Assembly: GCF_003086295.3 (NCBI RefSeq)
Contig: NC_092051.1
Coordinates: forward strand, 76,137,772-76,201,771
DNA length: 64,000 nucleotides
Source: Arachis hypogaea
Taxonomy: Eukaryota > Streptophyta > Magnoliopsida > Fabales > Fabaceae
Direction: 5' to 3'
In this document: positions 35,066 through 45,309 of the stretch, one piece after another
Layout: the number at the start of each line of letters is the position of its first letter
Numbering within the stretch: position 1 is the first letter of the stretch
Translations under genes and position numbers: made by a program
The notes under the pieces: generated by a model
The model's database searches: none
What the model saw: only the letters and a program-made list of their open reading frames with translations
Told to the model about the DNA's origin: nothing

Positions 35066-35995
35066 CTCAAATCAGTTTTAAGAAACTCTTGGTCAAACAA
35101 TTTAATCTTCAAACAAATTTTAATTACTGAATTCGTTTATAACTTTCTATTATTTTAGACAAATCAGTTTTCATATCAAATTTCGATTAAAAGTTATAGC
35201 AATCGATCATGGTCGCTATTAATAAGAATAACAGTTCGAAATCTAAAAAACTTTTAAATTATTTATATAAATGCCTTATATGCATGAATAATATGATATG
35301 GGGACTCACTTTCTAACAAAATAAAAATTGAGAATTAATTTGGTGATTAAATTTATTAAGGATTAAAATATCTGATTAAAAATTTCTATAGAACTTATTT
35401 CTGATATTACTCTAAAATTTGTTAAGACTAATTAATTTAATTCTAAGCTTGCTATATGTACTTTGTATTAGTATATTAGGTGACATTTGATTCTAAAAAT
35501 AGACATGACATGATATTGAGAATAAACTATAAAAATTTAGTATTTTTATATTGTATTTAGTAATAAATTAAATATAAAAAAATAATTATAAAATTTAATT
35601 TATTTTTTTCACTAAAAAATTTAAGAAAAAGAATAATAATAAAAAATAATAAAAAAATATATTATATCCCTTCTGGAAACAAACGCAAACCTCTGTACTG
35701 TGGGCTAATCTTTGTGATCATCATCTACGGAAACGGGAGAACACCAATGCTTTTCCAATTTCTATTATGGATCCAGCTAATTAATTATAAATTCACAAAA
35801 TATTTATCCCATTCTGCATTGATCAACACTCACTTAGCAAGATTAAGAAAGTTGAAGGGGCAGTTAAAAAAAATGATATATTCTAAAAAAAATTAGATTG
35901 CGGTAAAATTAATTGTTTAATAATGAAAATTTCAATTCATAATTTATTTTTAAAAAAAATATACACTCTTTTTCCAACCCTAACCACCAGTAATC
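35066..35995. other. AT-rich region, no gene
   Basis: No conserved frame; ORFs at 35714-35896 and 35909-36175 are unsupported. Confidence 0.3.
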
Positions 35996-38034
35996 TCCTC
36001 TCCCCAAACACACAAACACGGCAAAAAGAAAGAAAAGAGAAGAGGGAGAGAAACGGAGAAGAAGGATAGGAAAAGAAGGAAGGAGCCGTGCTAGCACTAT
36101 TGGGTTCGTTGCCGTTGTAGCGTCGTCGTGCCGTCGGGAAGCCAAAATGGTGAAGAGAGAGGAAGACCGCATCAACTCACCGCGAAGCCAGCGCCATCGT
36201 CATCCTCATCATGGGTCTTCACCATGCGTCATGCCCCGCCGCCACCATTGAGCTTGCCGTCGTCGCCATTGAAGCCGAAGGGAGAGAGAGTTGCGAAGAG
36301 AGAGAGAGAGAAGAGAGAGAGAGAGAACCACTGTCAGTAAAGGTTTTGCCTTTGGTTTCAGTTCTTTTGAATTCTGGAAACATTATCGTCACTACATGGT
36401 TGTTACCGTTGCCGTCCCCAAGCTTCTGGTCGCTAACTGTCGCTTGGGATAGTTATCGGAGCTGCTATCAGATCAGCTCAAAGGTCGCTGCTGCTTCGTT
36501 CTTTGTTGCAGGTAAGTATCTCTATTTCGGGAACACCTCGCCATTAGTATTCTATTGTAAATGTTATTAAGGATTTCGCGATATTGATGATTTAGGATTG
36601 AGTTATCAACGGTTGCATGTCGCAATTAAAGTTGTTTCTGTTTTGCGGAAGTAACGGAAACTGTGGATGCAGCTGCTACTGTTGTGGGCTGAAGAATAAA
36701 CAGATTTGTCCGCGTTAGAATCGCTCGCGAATTTAATTCCCCTAAAGCGGTAATGGAATTGTTTCAATATGAGAAAATATTTTTGAGATTTGAATACCTA
36801 ACAAATTTAGTTAGATTTTGCTGGCAAATGGATGAATATCTTTAATGAAAAATGATTTTCTACTATGATTAAAGGTTATGTTTGTTGGTGATTGGTTGAT
36901 TTCTGAATTTCTGGTAAAATTAATTGAACATTGATTTTTGGATTTTAAATTGAAAATGATAATGATTGGTTTTGAATGATAGACATAGAAATGTTAAATT
37001 GAAAATACTGTTTTGTTATGTTGAGGTTTGAAAAAAAAGAGGAAACTTGTGATGGGTGGAAACTCCGGTTAGGGGAGGTGCTGCCAAAACTTTCAAGAAG
37101 AATTTGAAGTTGTTTTGGTTATAAATTTTGAAAAATAATTAGTTTGGTTTGGATTAATTATCAAAAAGAGATAAGCTTGAATACTTTTAAGGATTTTTAA
37201 GGGAATCGGATTTTATGATTTGGTGGATTTGTGATTTTAACTATTTGGTTTTTAATATCAAAGAAAAGAGATTTTATTAACTAGCTAAAGATTTTAAAAA
37301 GTAAATTAATTATGAATTCAAAGGCTTGGGGATATGAGAGTAAGTTGAGGTTTTTAATGGAATTAAATTATGAGTTGAGAAAAAGAGAGTTTATTTTAAG
37401 AAATATGATGAAAAAATATGTGGTGTTTGATTTGGAGGTAAGTTGTTTGAAGGTTATGCTTGAAATTGAGATGTGATTAGCGATATTTGGTTTTGATTGA
37501 GGTCTGATGATGATTTCAAGATTGAAAGAGAGGATAAATGATTAAGTAGATGATCGGAGAAGTATGGTGATGACTAACGATGATTATGAATAGAAGATCA
37601 AAATGTATCAATTGAGTAGGCTTGATTTTGGTTGATTGTGAATGAGTGGATTGAAGTGGTTTGAGATTATTTTGTTTGAGTTAAAAACTGTTTTTGGGCT
37701 TATGAACTTTTGAAAGTTGATAAATTCTAATTTTTGGTTAAAAACTGATTTTCGGCAACTTGGCGGGCTGTAATCAGTCCTCTGAAATGAAAAATTTTAC
37801 AAACTAAATTTTTATGAAAGTTATTTATCAATATTTTCAACGGTTCAAGAATGATTGAAAAATGAATTTTGTGAAAAAAGTTATGAAGCTTTGAAAGTTG
37901 GGCTGAAAAATTGGTTTTTACAGCATATCAGCTTTTTCACATTCTGATACGTCCTGCGTACACGGAACTCATCGTGCTTTCTTTAAAGTTGGCCACTGCC
38001 AACACTCATACGTACGTGACTTTGTCATGTTTAC
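35996..38034 (+). repeat. Chromovirus-like LTR/leader fragment, second copy
   Basis: A GC-richer stretch 36080-36340 (GTCGTCGCCATTGAAGCC, then (GA)n) is followed by a strong splice-donor-like CAGGTAAGTATC at 36510-36521 and, at 37060-37100, the GGGAGGTGCTGCCAAAAC block also present at 31650. It is probably the 5' part of a Tekay/Del-type LTR, cut by element G at 38035. ORFs at 36128 and 36211 are not convincing proteins. Confidence 0.4.
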
Positions 38035-40127
38035 TGGTGCACAAATTGTGAACACTTTTCACAACTCGTCGTACCACTAACCAGCAAGTGCACTGGGTCG
38101 TCCAAGTAATACCTTACGTGAGTAAAGGTCGAATCCCATTGAAGCAATCTATGGTTATCTTGTAAATCTTAGTCAGGAAGTCAATTATTTTTATCAGTTG
38201 AATTTCAAATAAACAAGAGAGCATGGATTAAAGGTTACTTGTTATGCAGTAATGGAGAATATGTTGGAGTTTTGGAGATGCTTTGTCTTCTGAATCTCTG
38301 CTTTCCTCTGTCTTCTAATTCACGCACGCACGTCCTCCTATGGCAAGCTGTGTGTTGGTGGATCACCGTTGTCAATGGCTACCTTCCATCCTTCCAGTGA
38401 AAACTACGCTCACGCGCTCTGTCACAGCACGGCTAATCACCGGTTGGTTCTCGATCCGGTTGGAATAGGATTTACCATCCTTTTGCGTCTGTCACTAACG
38501 CCCAGCCTTCAGGAGTTTGAAGCTCGTTACAGTCATTCAATCCTTGAATCCTACTCGGAATACCACAGACAAGGTTTAGACTTTCCGGATTCTTATGAAT
38601 GCTGCCATCAGTTCTAGCTTATACCACGAAGATTCTGATTAAGAGATCTAAGAGATACTCATTCAATCGGATATAGAACGGAGGTGGTTGTCAGGCACAC
38701 GTTCATGGTTTGAGGAAGGTGATGAATGTCACGGATCATCACCTTCATCATAGTTAAGCGTGAATGAACATCTTAGATAGGAACAAGTGTGTTTGAATGG
38801 AAAACAGAAATACTTGCATTAATTCATCGAGACACAGCAGAGCTCCTCACCCCCAACAATGGGGTTTAGAGACTCATGCCGTCAGAGAATACAAAGTTTT
38901 GATCTAAAATGTCATGAGATACGAAATAAGTCTTCTAAAAGTTGTTTAAATACTAAACTAGTAGCCTAGGTTTACAAAAATTGAGTAGACTATGATGGAT
39001 GATGCAGAGATCCACTTCTGGGGCCCACTTGGTGTGTGCTGGGGCTGAGATTTAAGTGAGTCACGTGCAGAGGCCATTTGTGGAGTTGAACGCCAGTTTT
39101 TGTGCCAGTTTGGGCGTTCAACTCCAGCTTTTGATCCTTTTCTGGCGCTGGACGCCAGAATTGGGCAGAGAACTGGCGTTGAACGCCAGTTTACATCGTC
39201 TATCCTTGTGCAAAGTATGGACTATTATATATTGCTGGAAAGCCCTGGATGTCTACTTTCCAACGCAATTAGAAGCATGCCATTTCAAGTTCTATAGCTC
39301 CAGAAAATCCATTTTGAGTGCAGGGAGGTCAGAATCCAACAGCATCAGCAGTCCTTTTTCAGCCTGAATCAGATTTTTGCTCAGCTCCCTCAATTTCAGC
39401 CAGAAAAATACCTGAAATTACAGAAAAACACACAACTCATAGTAAAGTCCATAAATATGAATTTTTCCTCAAAACTAATGAAAATAGACTAAAAACTAAC
39501 TAAAACATACTCAAAACTATATGAAATTAACCCCAAAAAGCGTATAAAATATCCGCTCATCACAACACCAAACTTAAACTGTTGCTTGTCCTCAAGCAAC
39601 TAGACAAATAAAATAGAAGACTAATAGGTTGAGAAGCAATAATATCTCAGAGTTTTTGATTGAAGCTCAGATTCTAATTAGATGAGCGGGACTAGTAGCT
39701 TTTTGCTTCTGAACAGTTTTGGCATCTCACTTTATCCACTGAAGCTCAGAGTGATTGGCATCTATAGGAACTTAGAATTTAGATAGTGTTATTGATTTTC
39801 TTAGTTCAGTGTGATGATTCTTGAACACAGCTTCTTTATGAGTCTTGGCCGTGGCCCTAAGCACTTTGTTTTCCAGTATTACCACCAGATACATAAATGC
39901 CACAGACACATAATTGGGTGAACCTTTTTCAGATTGTGACTCAGCTTTGCTAAAGTCCCCAATTAGAGGTGTCCAGAGTTCTTAAGCACACTCTTCTTTT
40001 AGCTTTTGGATCTTGACTTTAACCGCTCAGTCTCAAGTTTTCACTTGACACCTTCACGCCACAAGCACATGGTTAGGGACAGCTTGGTTTAGCCGCTTAG
40101 ACCAGGATTTTATTCCTTTAGGCCCTC
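38035..40127 (-). mobile_element. Element G: FIDEL/Feral-like element, 3' end only
   Basis: 3' LTR 39562-38035 (1528 bp, sense start TGATGAGCGGATATTTTAT, end GTGCACCA). It is preceded in sense by the hairpin 39600-39581 (GTTGCTTG with CAAGCAAC, loop AGGA) and CAGTTTAAGTTTGGTGTTG. The internal 3' non-coding part continues to 40127, where the N gap starts; it includes the TCAAGT/ACTTGA hairpin with GAAA loop at 40048-40033. Palindromes GGCGTTGAACGCCAG lie in the LTR at 39085-39192. Unlike C, D and E, this LTR lacks the extra PBS copy. Confidence 0.85.
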
Positions 40128-41127
40128 NNNNNNNNNNNNNNNNNNNNNNNNNNNNNNNNNNNNNNNNNNNNNNNNNNNNNNNNNNNNNNNNNNNNNNNNN
40201 NNNNNNNNNNNNNNNNNNNNNNNNNNNNNNNNNNNNNNNNNNNNNNNNNNNNNNNNNNNNNNNNNNNNNNNNNNNNNNNNNNNNNNNNNNNNNNNNNNNN
40301 NNNNNNNNNNNNNNNNNNNNNNNNNNNNNNNNNNNNNNNNNNNNNNNNNNNNNNNNNNNNNNNNNNNNNNNNNNNNNNNNNNNNNNNNNNNNNNNNNNNN
40401 NNNNNNNNNNNNNNNNNNNNNNNNNNNNNNNNNNNNNNNNNNNNNNNNNNNNNNNNNNNNNNNNNNNNNNNNNNNNNNNNNNNNNNNNNNNNNNNNNNNN
40501 NNNNNNNNNNNNNNNNNNNNNNNNNNNNNNNNNNNNNNNNNNNNNNNNNNNNNNNNNNNNNNNNNNNNNNNNNNNNNNNNNNNNNNNNNNNNNNNNNNNN
40601 NNNNNNNNNNNNNNNNNNNNNNNNNNNNNNNNNNNNNNNNNNNNNNNNNNNNNNNNNNNNNNNNNNNNNNNNNNNNNNNNNNNNNNNNNNNNNNNNNNNN
40701 NNNNNNNNNNNNNNNNNNNNNNNNNNNNNNNNNNNNNNNNNNNNNNNNNNNNNNNNNNNNNNNNNNNNNNNNNNNNNNNNNNNNNNNNNNNNNNNNNNNN
40801 NNNNNNNNNNNNNNNNNNNNNNNNNNNNNNNNNNNNNNNNNNNNNNNNNNNNNNNNNNNNNNNNNNNNNNNNNNNNNNNNNNNNNNNNNNNNNNNNNNNN
40901 NNNNNNNNNNNNNNNNNNNNNNNNNNNNNNNNNNNNNNNNNNNNNNNNNNNNNNNNNNNNNNNNNNNNNNNNNNNNNNNNNNNNNNNNNNNNNNNNNNNN
41001 NNNNNNNNNNNNNNNNNNNNNNNNNNNNNNNNNNNNNNNNNNNNNNNNNNNNNNNNNNNNNNNNNNNNNNNNNNNNNNNNNNNNNNNNNNNNNNNNNNNN
41101 NNNNNNNNNNNNNNNNNNNNNNNNNNN
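40128..41127. other. Assembly gap, 1000 N
   Basis: Exactly 1000 unknown bases, a typical placeholder for a gap of unknown size. Any frame spanning it is meaningless. Confidence 0.99.
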
Positions 41128-41303
41128 AAGGCTTAGAGTGGAGTCCAAACCTTCAGACAGAAGGAAGGAGAATCTCTCTATGAAGCTTGGAAAGATACAA
41201 GCAATTGATCAGAAGGTGTCCTTCTAACATGCTTTCTGAATGGAGCATCATAGGTATCTTCTATGATGGTCTGTCTGAACTGTCGAAGATGTCATTGGAC
41301 AGT
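41128..41303 (+). pseudogene. gag: Gag fragment flanking D, near-duplicate of 11727-11900
   Basis: Starts at the gap edge and repeats the C gag segment from LRVEVQTFRQK to KMSLDS, with three single-base indels relative to 11727-11900. It ends at the same D junction (TTGGACAGT). Probably the same locus represented twice. Confidence 0.85.
41299..41303 (+). repeat. Target site duplication of element D, left copy (ACAGT)
   Basis: Right copy ACAGC at 51286-51290. The one difference is C to T. Gag coding sequence reads continuously when D and one copy are removed. Confidence 0.8.
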
Positions 41304-43020
41304 TGGTGCACGAATTGTGATCTCAGGCAACGGCGCTAAAAACTCTGTACGCACGTCTTAATCGCTTTCATTCACAACTTCGATACAACTAACCAACAAG
41401 TACATTGGGTCGTCCAAGTAATAAACCTTACGTGAGTAAGGGTCGATCCCACAGAGATTGTTGGTATGAAGCAAGCTATGGTCATCTTGTAAATCTCAGT
41501 CAGGCGGATAATAATTGGTTATGGAGTTTTCAAAAATAAATAATGAATAGACAGAAAATAAAGATAGAAATACTTATGTATATCATTAGTGAGAATTTCA
41601 GATAAAGGTATAGAGATGCTTTCGTCCCTCTGAACTTCTGCTTTCCTGCTGCCTTCATCAATCAGTCCTACTCCTTTCTATGGCTGGTTTTATGTAAGGA
41701 CATCACCATTGTCAATGGCTACTTTTATCCTCTCTGGAAAATGGTCCGATGCGCTGTCACTGCATGGCTAATCATCTGGAGGCATCACCGTGGTCAATGG
41801 CTGCATCCTATCCTCTTGTGAAAATGGTCCGATGCGCTGTCACTGCATGGCTAATCATCTGAGGTTCTCGATCATACTGGAATAGGATTCACCCTCCTTT
41901 TGCGTCTATCACTACGCCCAGCACTCGCGAGTTTGAAGTTTGTCACAGTCATTCAATCCCAGAATCCTACTCGGAATACCACAAACAAGGTTTAGACTTT
42001 CCGGATTCTCGTGAATGCCGCCATCAATCTAGCTTATACCACGAAGATTCTGATTAAGAGATCCAAGAGATAATCATCCAATCTAAGGTGGAACGGAAGT
42101 GGTTGTCAGGCACGCGTTCGTGGGGGAATGATGATGATTGTCACGTTCATCACATTCGTGTTGAAGTGCGAATGAATATCTTAGAAGTGGAATAAGTTGA
42201 GTTGAATAGAAAAACAGTAGTACTTTGCATTAATTCATGAGGGACAGCAGAGCTCCACACCTTAATCTATGGAGTGCAGAAACTCTACCGTTTGAAGATA
42301 CATAAGTGAAAGGTTCAGGCATGGCCGAATAGCCAGCCCCCTAAACGTGATCACAGGATCAAAAATACAATCCAGGATCTTCCAAAAGATCTCAAATACA
42401 ATAGTAAAAAGTCCTATTTATACTAAACTAGTTACTAGGGTTTACAAAAGTAAGTAATTGATGCATAAATCCACTTCCAGGGCCCACTTGGTGTGTGCTT
42501 GGGCTGAGCTTTAGCTTTCCACGTGCAGAGGCTTCTTTTGGAGTTGAACGCCAAGTTGTAACGTATTTCTGGCGTTCAACTCTGGCTTGTAACGTTTTTC
42601 TGGCGTTTAACTCCAGACAGCAGCGTAGAACTGGAGTTCAACGCCCTTTTACATCGTCTAAACTCGACCAAAGTATGAACTATTATATATTTTGGAAAGC
42701 CCTGGATGTCTAATTTCTAACGCAATTGGAAGCGCGCCATTTGAGTTCTGTAGCTCCAGAAAATCCATTTTGAGTGCAAGGAGGTCAGAATCCAACAGCA
42801 TCAGCAGTCCTTCTTCAACCTCTGAATCTGATTTTTGCTCAGGTCCCTCAATTTCAGCCAGAAAATATCTGAAATCACAGAAAAACACACAAACTCATAG
42901 TAAAGTCCAGAAATGTGAATTTAACATAAAAACTAATAAAAATATCCCTAAAAGTAACTAGATTCTACTAAAAACATACTAAAAACAATGCCAAAAAGCG
43001 TATAAATTATCCGCTCATCA
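41304..43020 (-). repeat. 3' LTR of element D
   Basis: 1717 bp, sense start TGATGAGCGGATAATTT at 43020, end GTGCACCA at 41304. Palindrome group at 42545-42645. Confidence 0.92.
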
Positions 43021-44120
43021 CAACACCAAACTTAAATTGTTGCTTGTCCCCAAGCAACTGAAAATCAAATAGGATAAAAAGAAGAGAATATACTATAAAT
43101 TCCAAACTATCAATGAAACATAGCTCCAATCAGATGAGCGGGACTTGTAGCTTTTGCCTCTTGAATAGTTTTGGCATCTCACTTTATCCATTGAGGTTCA
43201 GAATGATTGGCATCTATAGGAACTCAGAGTTCAGATAGTGTTATTGATTCTCCTAGTTCAGTATGTTGATTCTTGAACACAGCTACTTTATGAGTCTTGG
43301 CCGTGGCCCTAAGCACTTTGTTTTCCAGTATTACCACCGGATACATAAATGCCACAGACACATAATTGGGTGAACCTTTTCAGATTGTGACTCAGCTTTG
43401 CTAAAGTCCCCAATTAGAGGTGTCTAGGGTTCTTAAGCACACTCTTCTTTTGCTTTGGACCTTGACTTTAACCGCTCAGTCTCAAGTTTTCACTTGACAC
43501 CTTCACGCCACAAGCACATGGTTAGGGACAGCTTGGTTTAGCCGCTTAGGCCGGGATTTTATTCCTTTAGGCCCTCCTATCCACTGATGCTCAAAGCCTT
43601 GGATCCTTTTATTTACCCTTGCCTTTTGGTTTTAAGAGCTTTTGTCTTTTTCTGCTTGCTTTTTTCTCTCTTTTTTTTTCGCTATTTTTTTTCTATTTTT
43701 TTTTTGCAAGCTTTTGTATTCACTGCTTTTTCTTGCTTCAAGAATCATTTTTATGATTTTTTAGATTATCAAATAACATGTCTCCTTGTCATCATTCTTT
43801 CAAGAGCCAACATATTTAACATTCTTAAACAACAACTTCAAAAGACATATGCACTGTTCAAGCATTCATTCAGAAGAAGCATTGTCACCACATCAATATA
43901 ATTAAACTGAGTTCAAGGATAAATTCGAAACTCATGTACTTCTTGTTCTTTTGAATTAAAATATTTTTTATTTAAGAGAGGTGATGGATTCATAGGACAT
44001 TTATAACCTTAAGACAAAGTTACTAAATACTAATGATCATGTAATAAGACACAAACTTAGATAAGCACTTAACATAGAAAATGAAAAACAGAGAATGAAA
44101 GAACAAGGAATGAGTCCACC
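43021..44120 (-). other. Element D 3' non-coding region
   Basis: In sense ends with hairpin 43058-43039 (GTTGCTTG with CAAGCAAC, loop GGGA), then AATTTAAGTTTGGTGTTG before the LTR. The hairpin 43497-43482 (TCAAGT with ACTTGA, loop GAAA) lies in a block conserved with C and G. No gene. Confidence 0.65.
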
Positions 44121-44506
44121 TTAGTGATGATGGCATTTTCTCCTTGAGGAACCAATGATGTCCTTGAGCTCTTCTATGTCTCTTCCTTGTCTTTGTTGCT
44201 CCTCCCTCATTGCTTTTTGATCTTCTCTAATTTCATGAAGGATGATGGAGTGCTCTTGATGTTCCACCCTTAGTTGTCCCCAATAATTGTGTGGAGGAAA
44301 ATGTATCCCTTGAGGTATCTTAGGGATTTCTTGATGATGAGCTTCCTCATGTGCCTGTTGAGATCCATGAATGTGCTCTCTTGTTTGCTCCATCCTTTTC
44401 TTAGTGATGGGCTTGTGAGATGAATCTTTCCATCTCCCATGGCCAGAGGTGGAAGCAATTGTCTTCCCTTTCCTCTTCTTGAGGTTTCTCTGGCCTTAGG
44501 TGCCAT
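44121..44506 (-). pseudogene. Element D ORF2, core-deleted and frameshifted
   Basis: Starts MAPKARETSR at 44506. A one-base deletion near 44475 relative to the copy at 15111 shifts the frame. The downstream part (44393-44121) keeps MEQTREHIHGSQQ, EHQEHSIILHEIREDQ and RQGRDIEELKDIIGSS. Where C and the left copy have TAA after MREE, this copy has CAA. The central about 245 codons of the C ORF2 are absent. Confidence 0.65.
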
Positions 44507-44561
44507 TAATGGTTATGGAAAAACAAAAAAGCTATGCTTTTACCACACCAAACTTAGAATG

Positions 44562-44579
44562 TTGCTCGCCCTCGAGCAA
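44562..44579 (-). other. AGGA-type hairpin upstream of ORF2, element D
   Basis: TTGCTCG pairs with CGAGCAA around AGGG in sense, followed by CTAAGTTTGGTGTGG and the ORF2 start 55 nt later. Confidence 0.6.
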
Positions 44580-44859
44580 AAGAAGAAAGAATAGAAGAAG
44601 AAGAGGAAGAAGATATGGAGGAGATGGAGGGGTGTGTGTATTCGGTCATATGGGTGGGATTGGGTGGGAAAGAGATGTTGAATTTGAAGGTAGGTAGGTG
44701 TATGGATGTGAGTGGTAAATGGAAAACAGAAGGGATGACCATGAATGGAGAGAGAGAGAGGGTGAGGTAGGTGGGGATCCTGTGAGGTCCACAAATCCTA
44801 AGGTGTCAAGGAATTGTATCCCTGCACCAATTAGGCATGTAAAATGCCTTTGCATGCAA

Positions 44860-45115
44860 TTCTGGCGTTTAAACGCTGAATTGATGCTTGTTCTGGGCGT
44901 TCAGCGCCCAGATGCAGCATATTTCTGGCGTTGAACACCAGCCAGATGCTTGTTTCTGGCGTTCAGTGCCAACTTTTCTCACTGTGCATTTCTGGCATCT
45001 GAACGCCAGGATGCTGCTTGTTTCTGGCGTTCAACGCCAGATCCATGCTCTGTTCTGGCTTTGAACGCCAGCCAGATGCTCCTTACTGGCGTTTAAACAC
45101 CAGTAAGATCCTCCT
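44860..45115. repeat. GGCGTTnAACGCC palindrome array, element D
   Basis: Eight or more CTGGCGTT/AACGCCAG units, the clearest being CTGGCGTTCAACGCCAG near 45024. Same array as 15465-15715. Confidence 0.85.
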
Positions 45116-45244
45116 CCAGGGTGTGATTTTTCTTCTGCTATTTTTGATTCTGTTTTTAATTTTTTGATTTATTTTGTGACTCCACATGATCATGAACCTA
45201 ATAAAACATGAAATAACAATAAAATAAAATTAGAGAAATGAAAA

Positions 45245-45291
45245 TTGGGTTGCCTCCCAACAAGCGCTTCTTTAATGTCAATAGCTTGACA
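45245..45291 (-). other. Post-ORF1 tandem hairpin pair, element D
   Basis: In sense, hairpin 1 (45291-45276) pairs TGTCAA with TTGACA around GCTA. After TTAAAGAAGCGCTTG, hairpin 2 (45260-45245) pairs TTGGG with CCCAA around AGGCAA. Starts 19 nt past the ORF1 end. Confidence 0.7.
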
Positions 45292-45309
45292 GTGGGCTCT
45301 CATGGAGCC

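Noticed and set aside
36128..36570. Possible host gene start with splice donor CAGGTAAGTATC
   Set aside because: The downstream blocks match the chromovirus-like LTR remnant at 31620-31660, so it is more likely element leader than a gene; not fully excluded.
40054..41148. 364-codon open frame on the minus strand
   Set aside because: It runs through the 1000-N gap; only its ends are real sequence.
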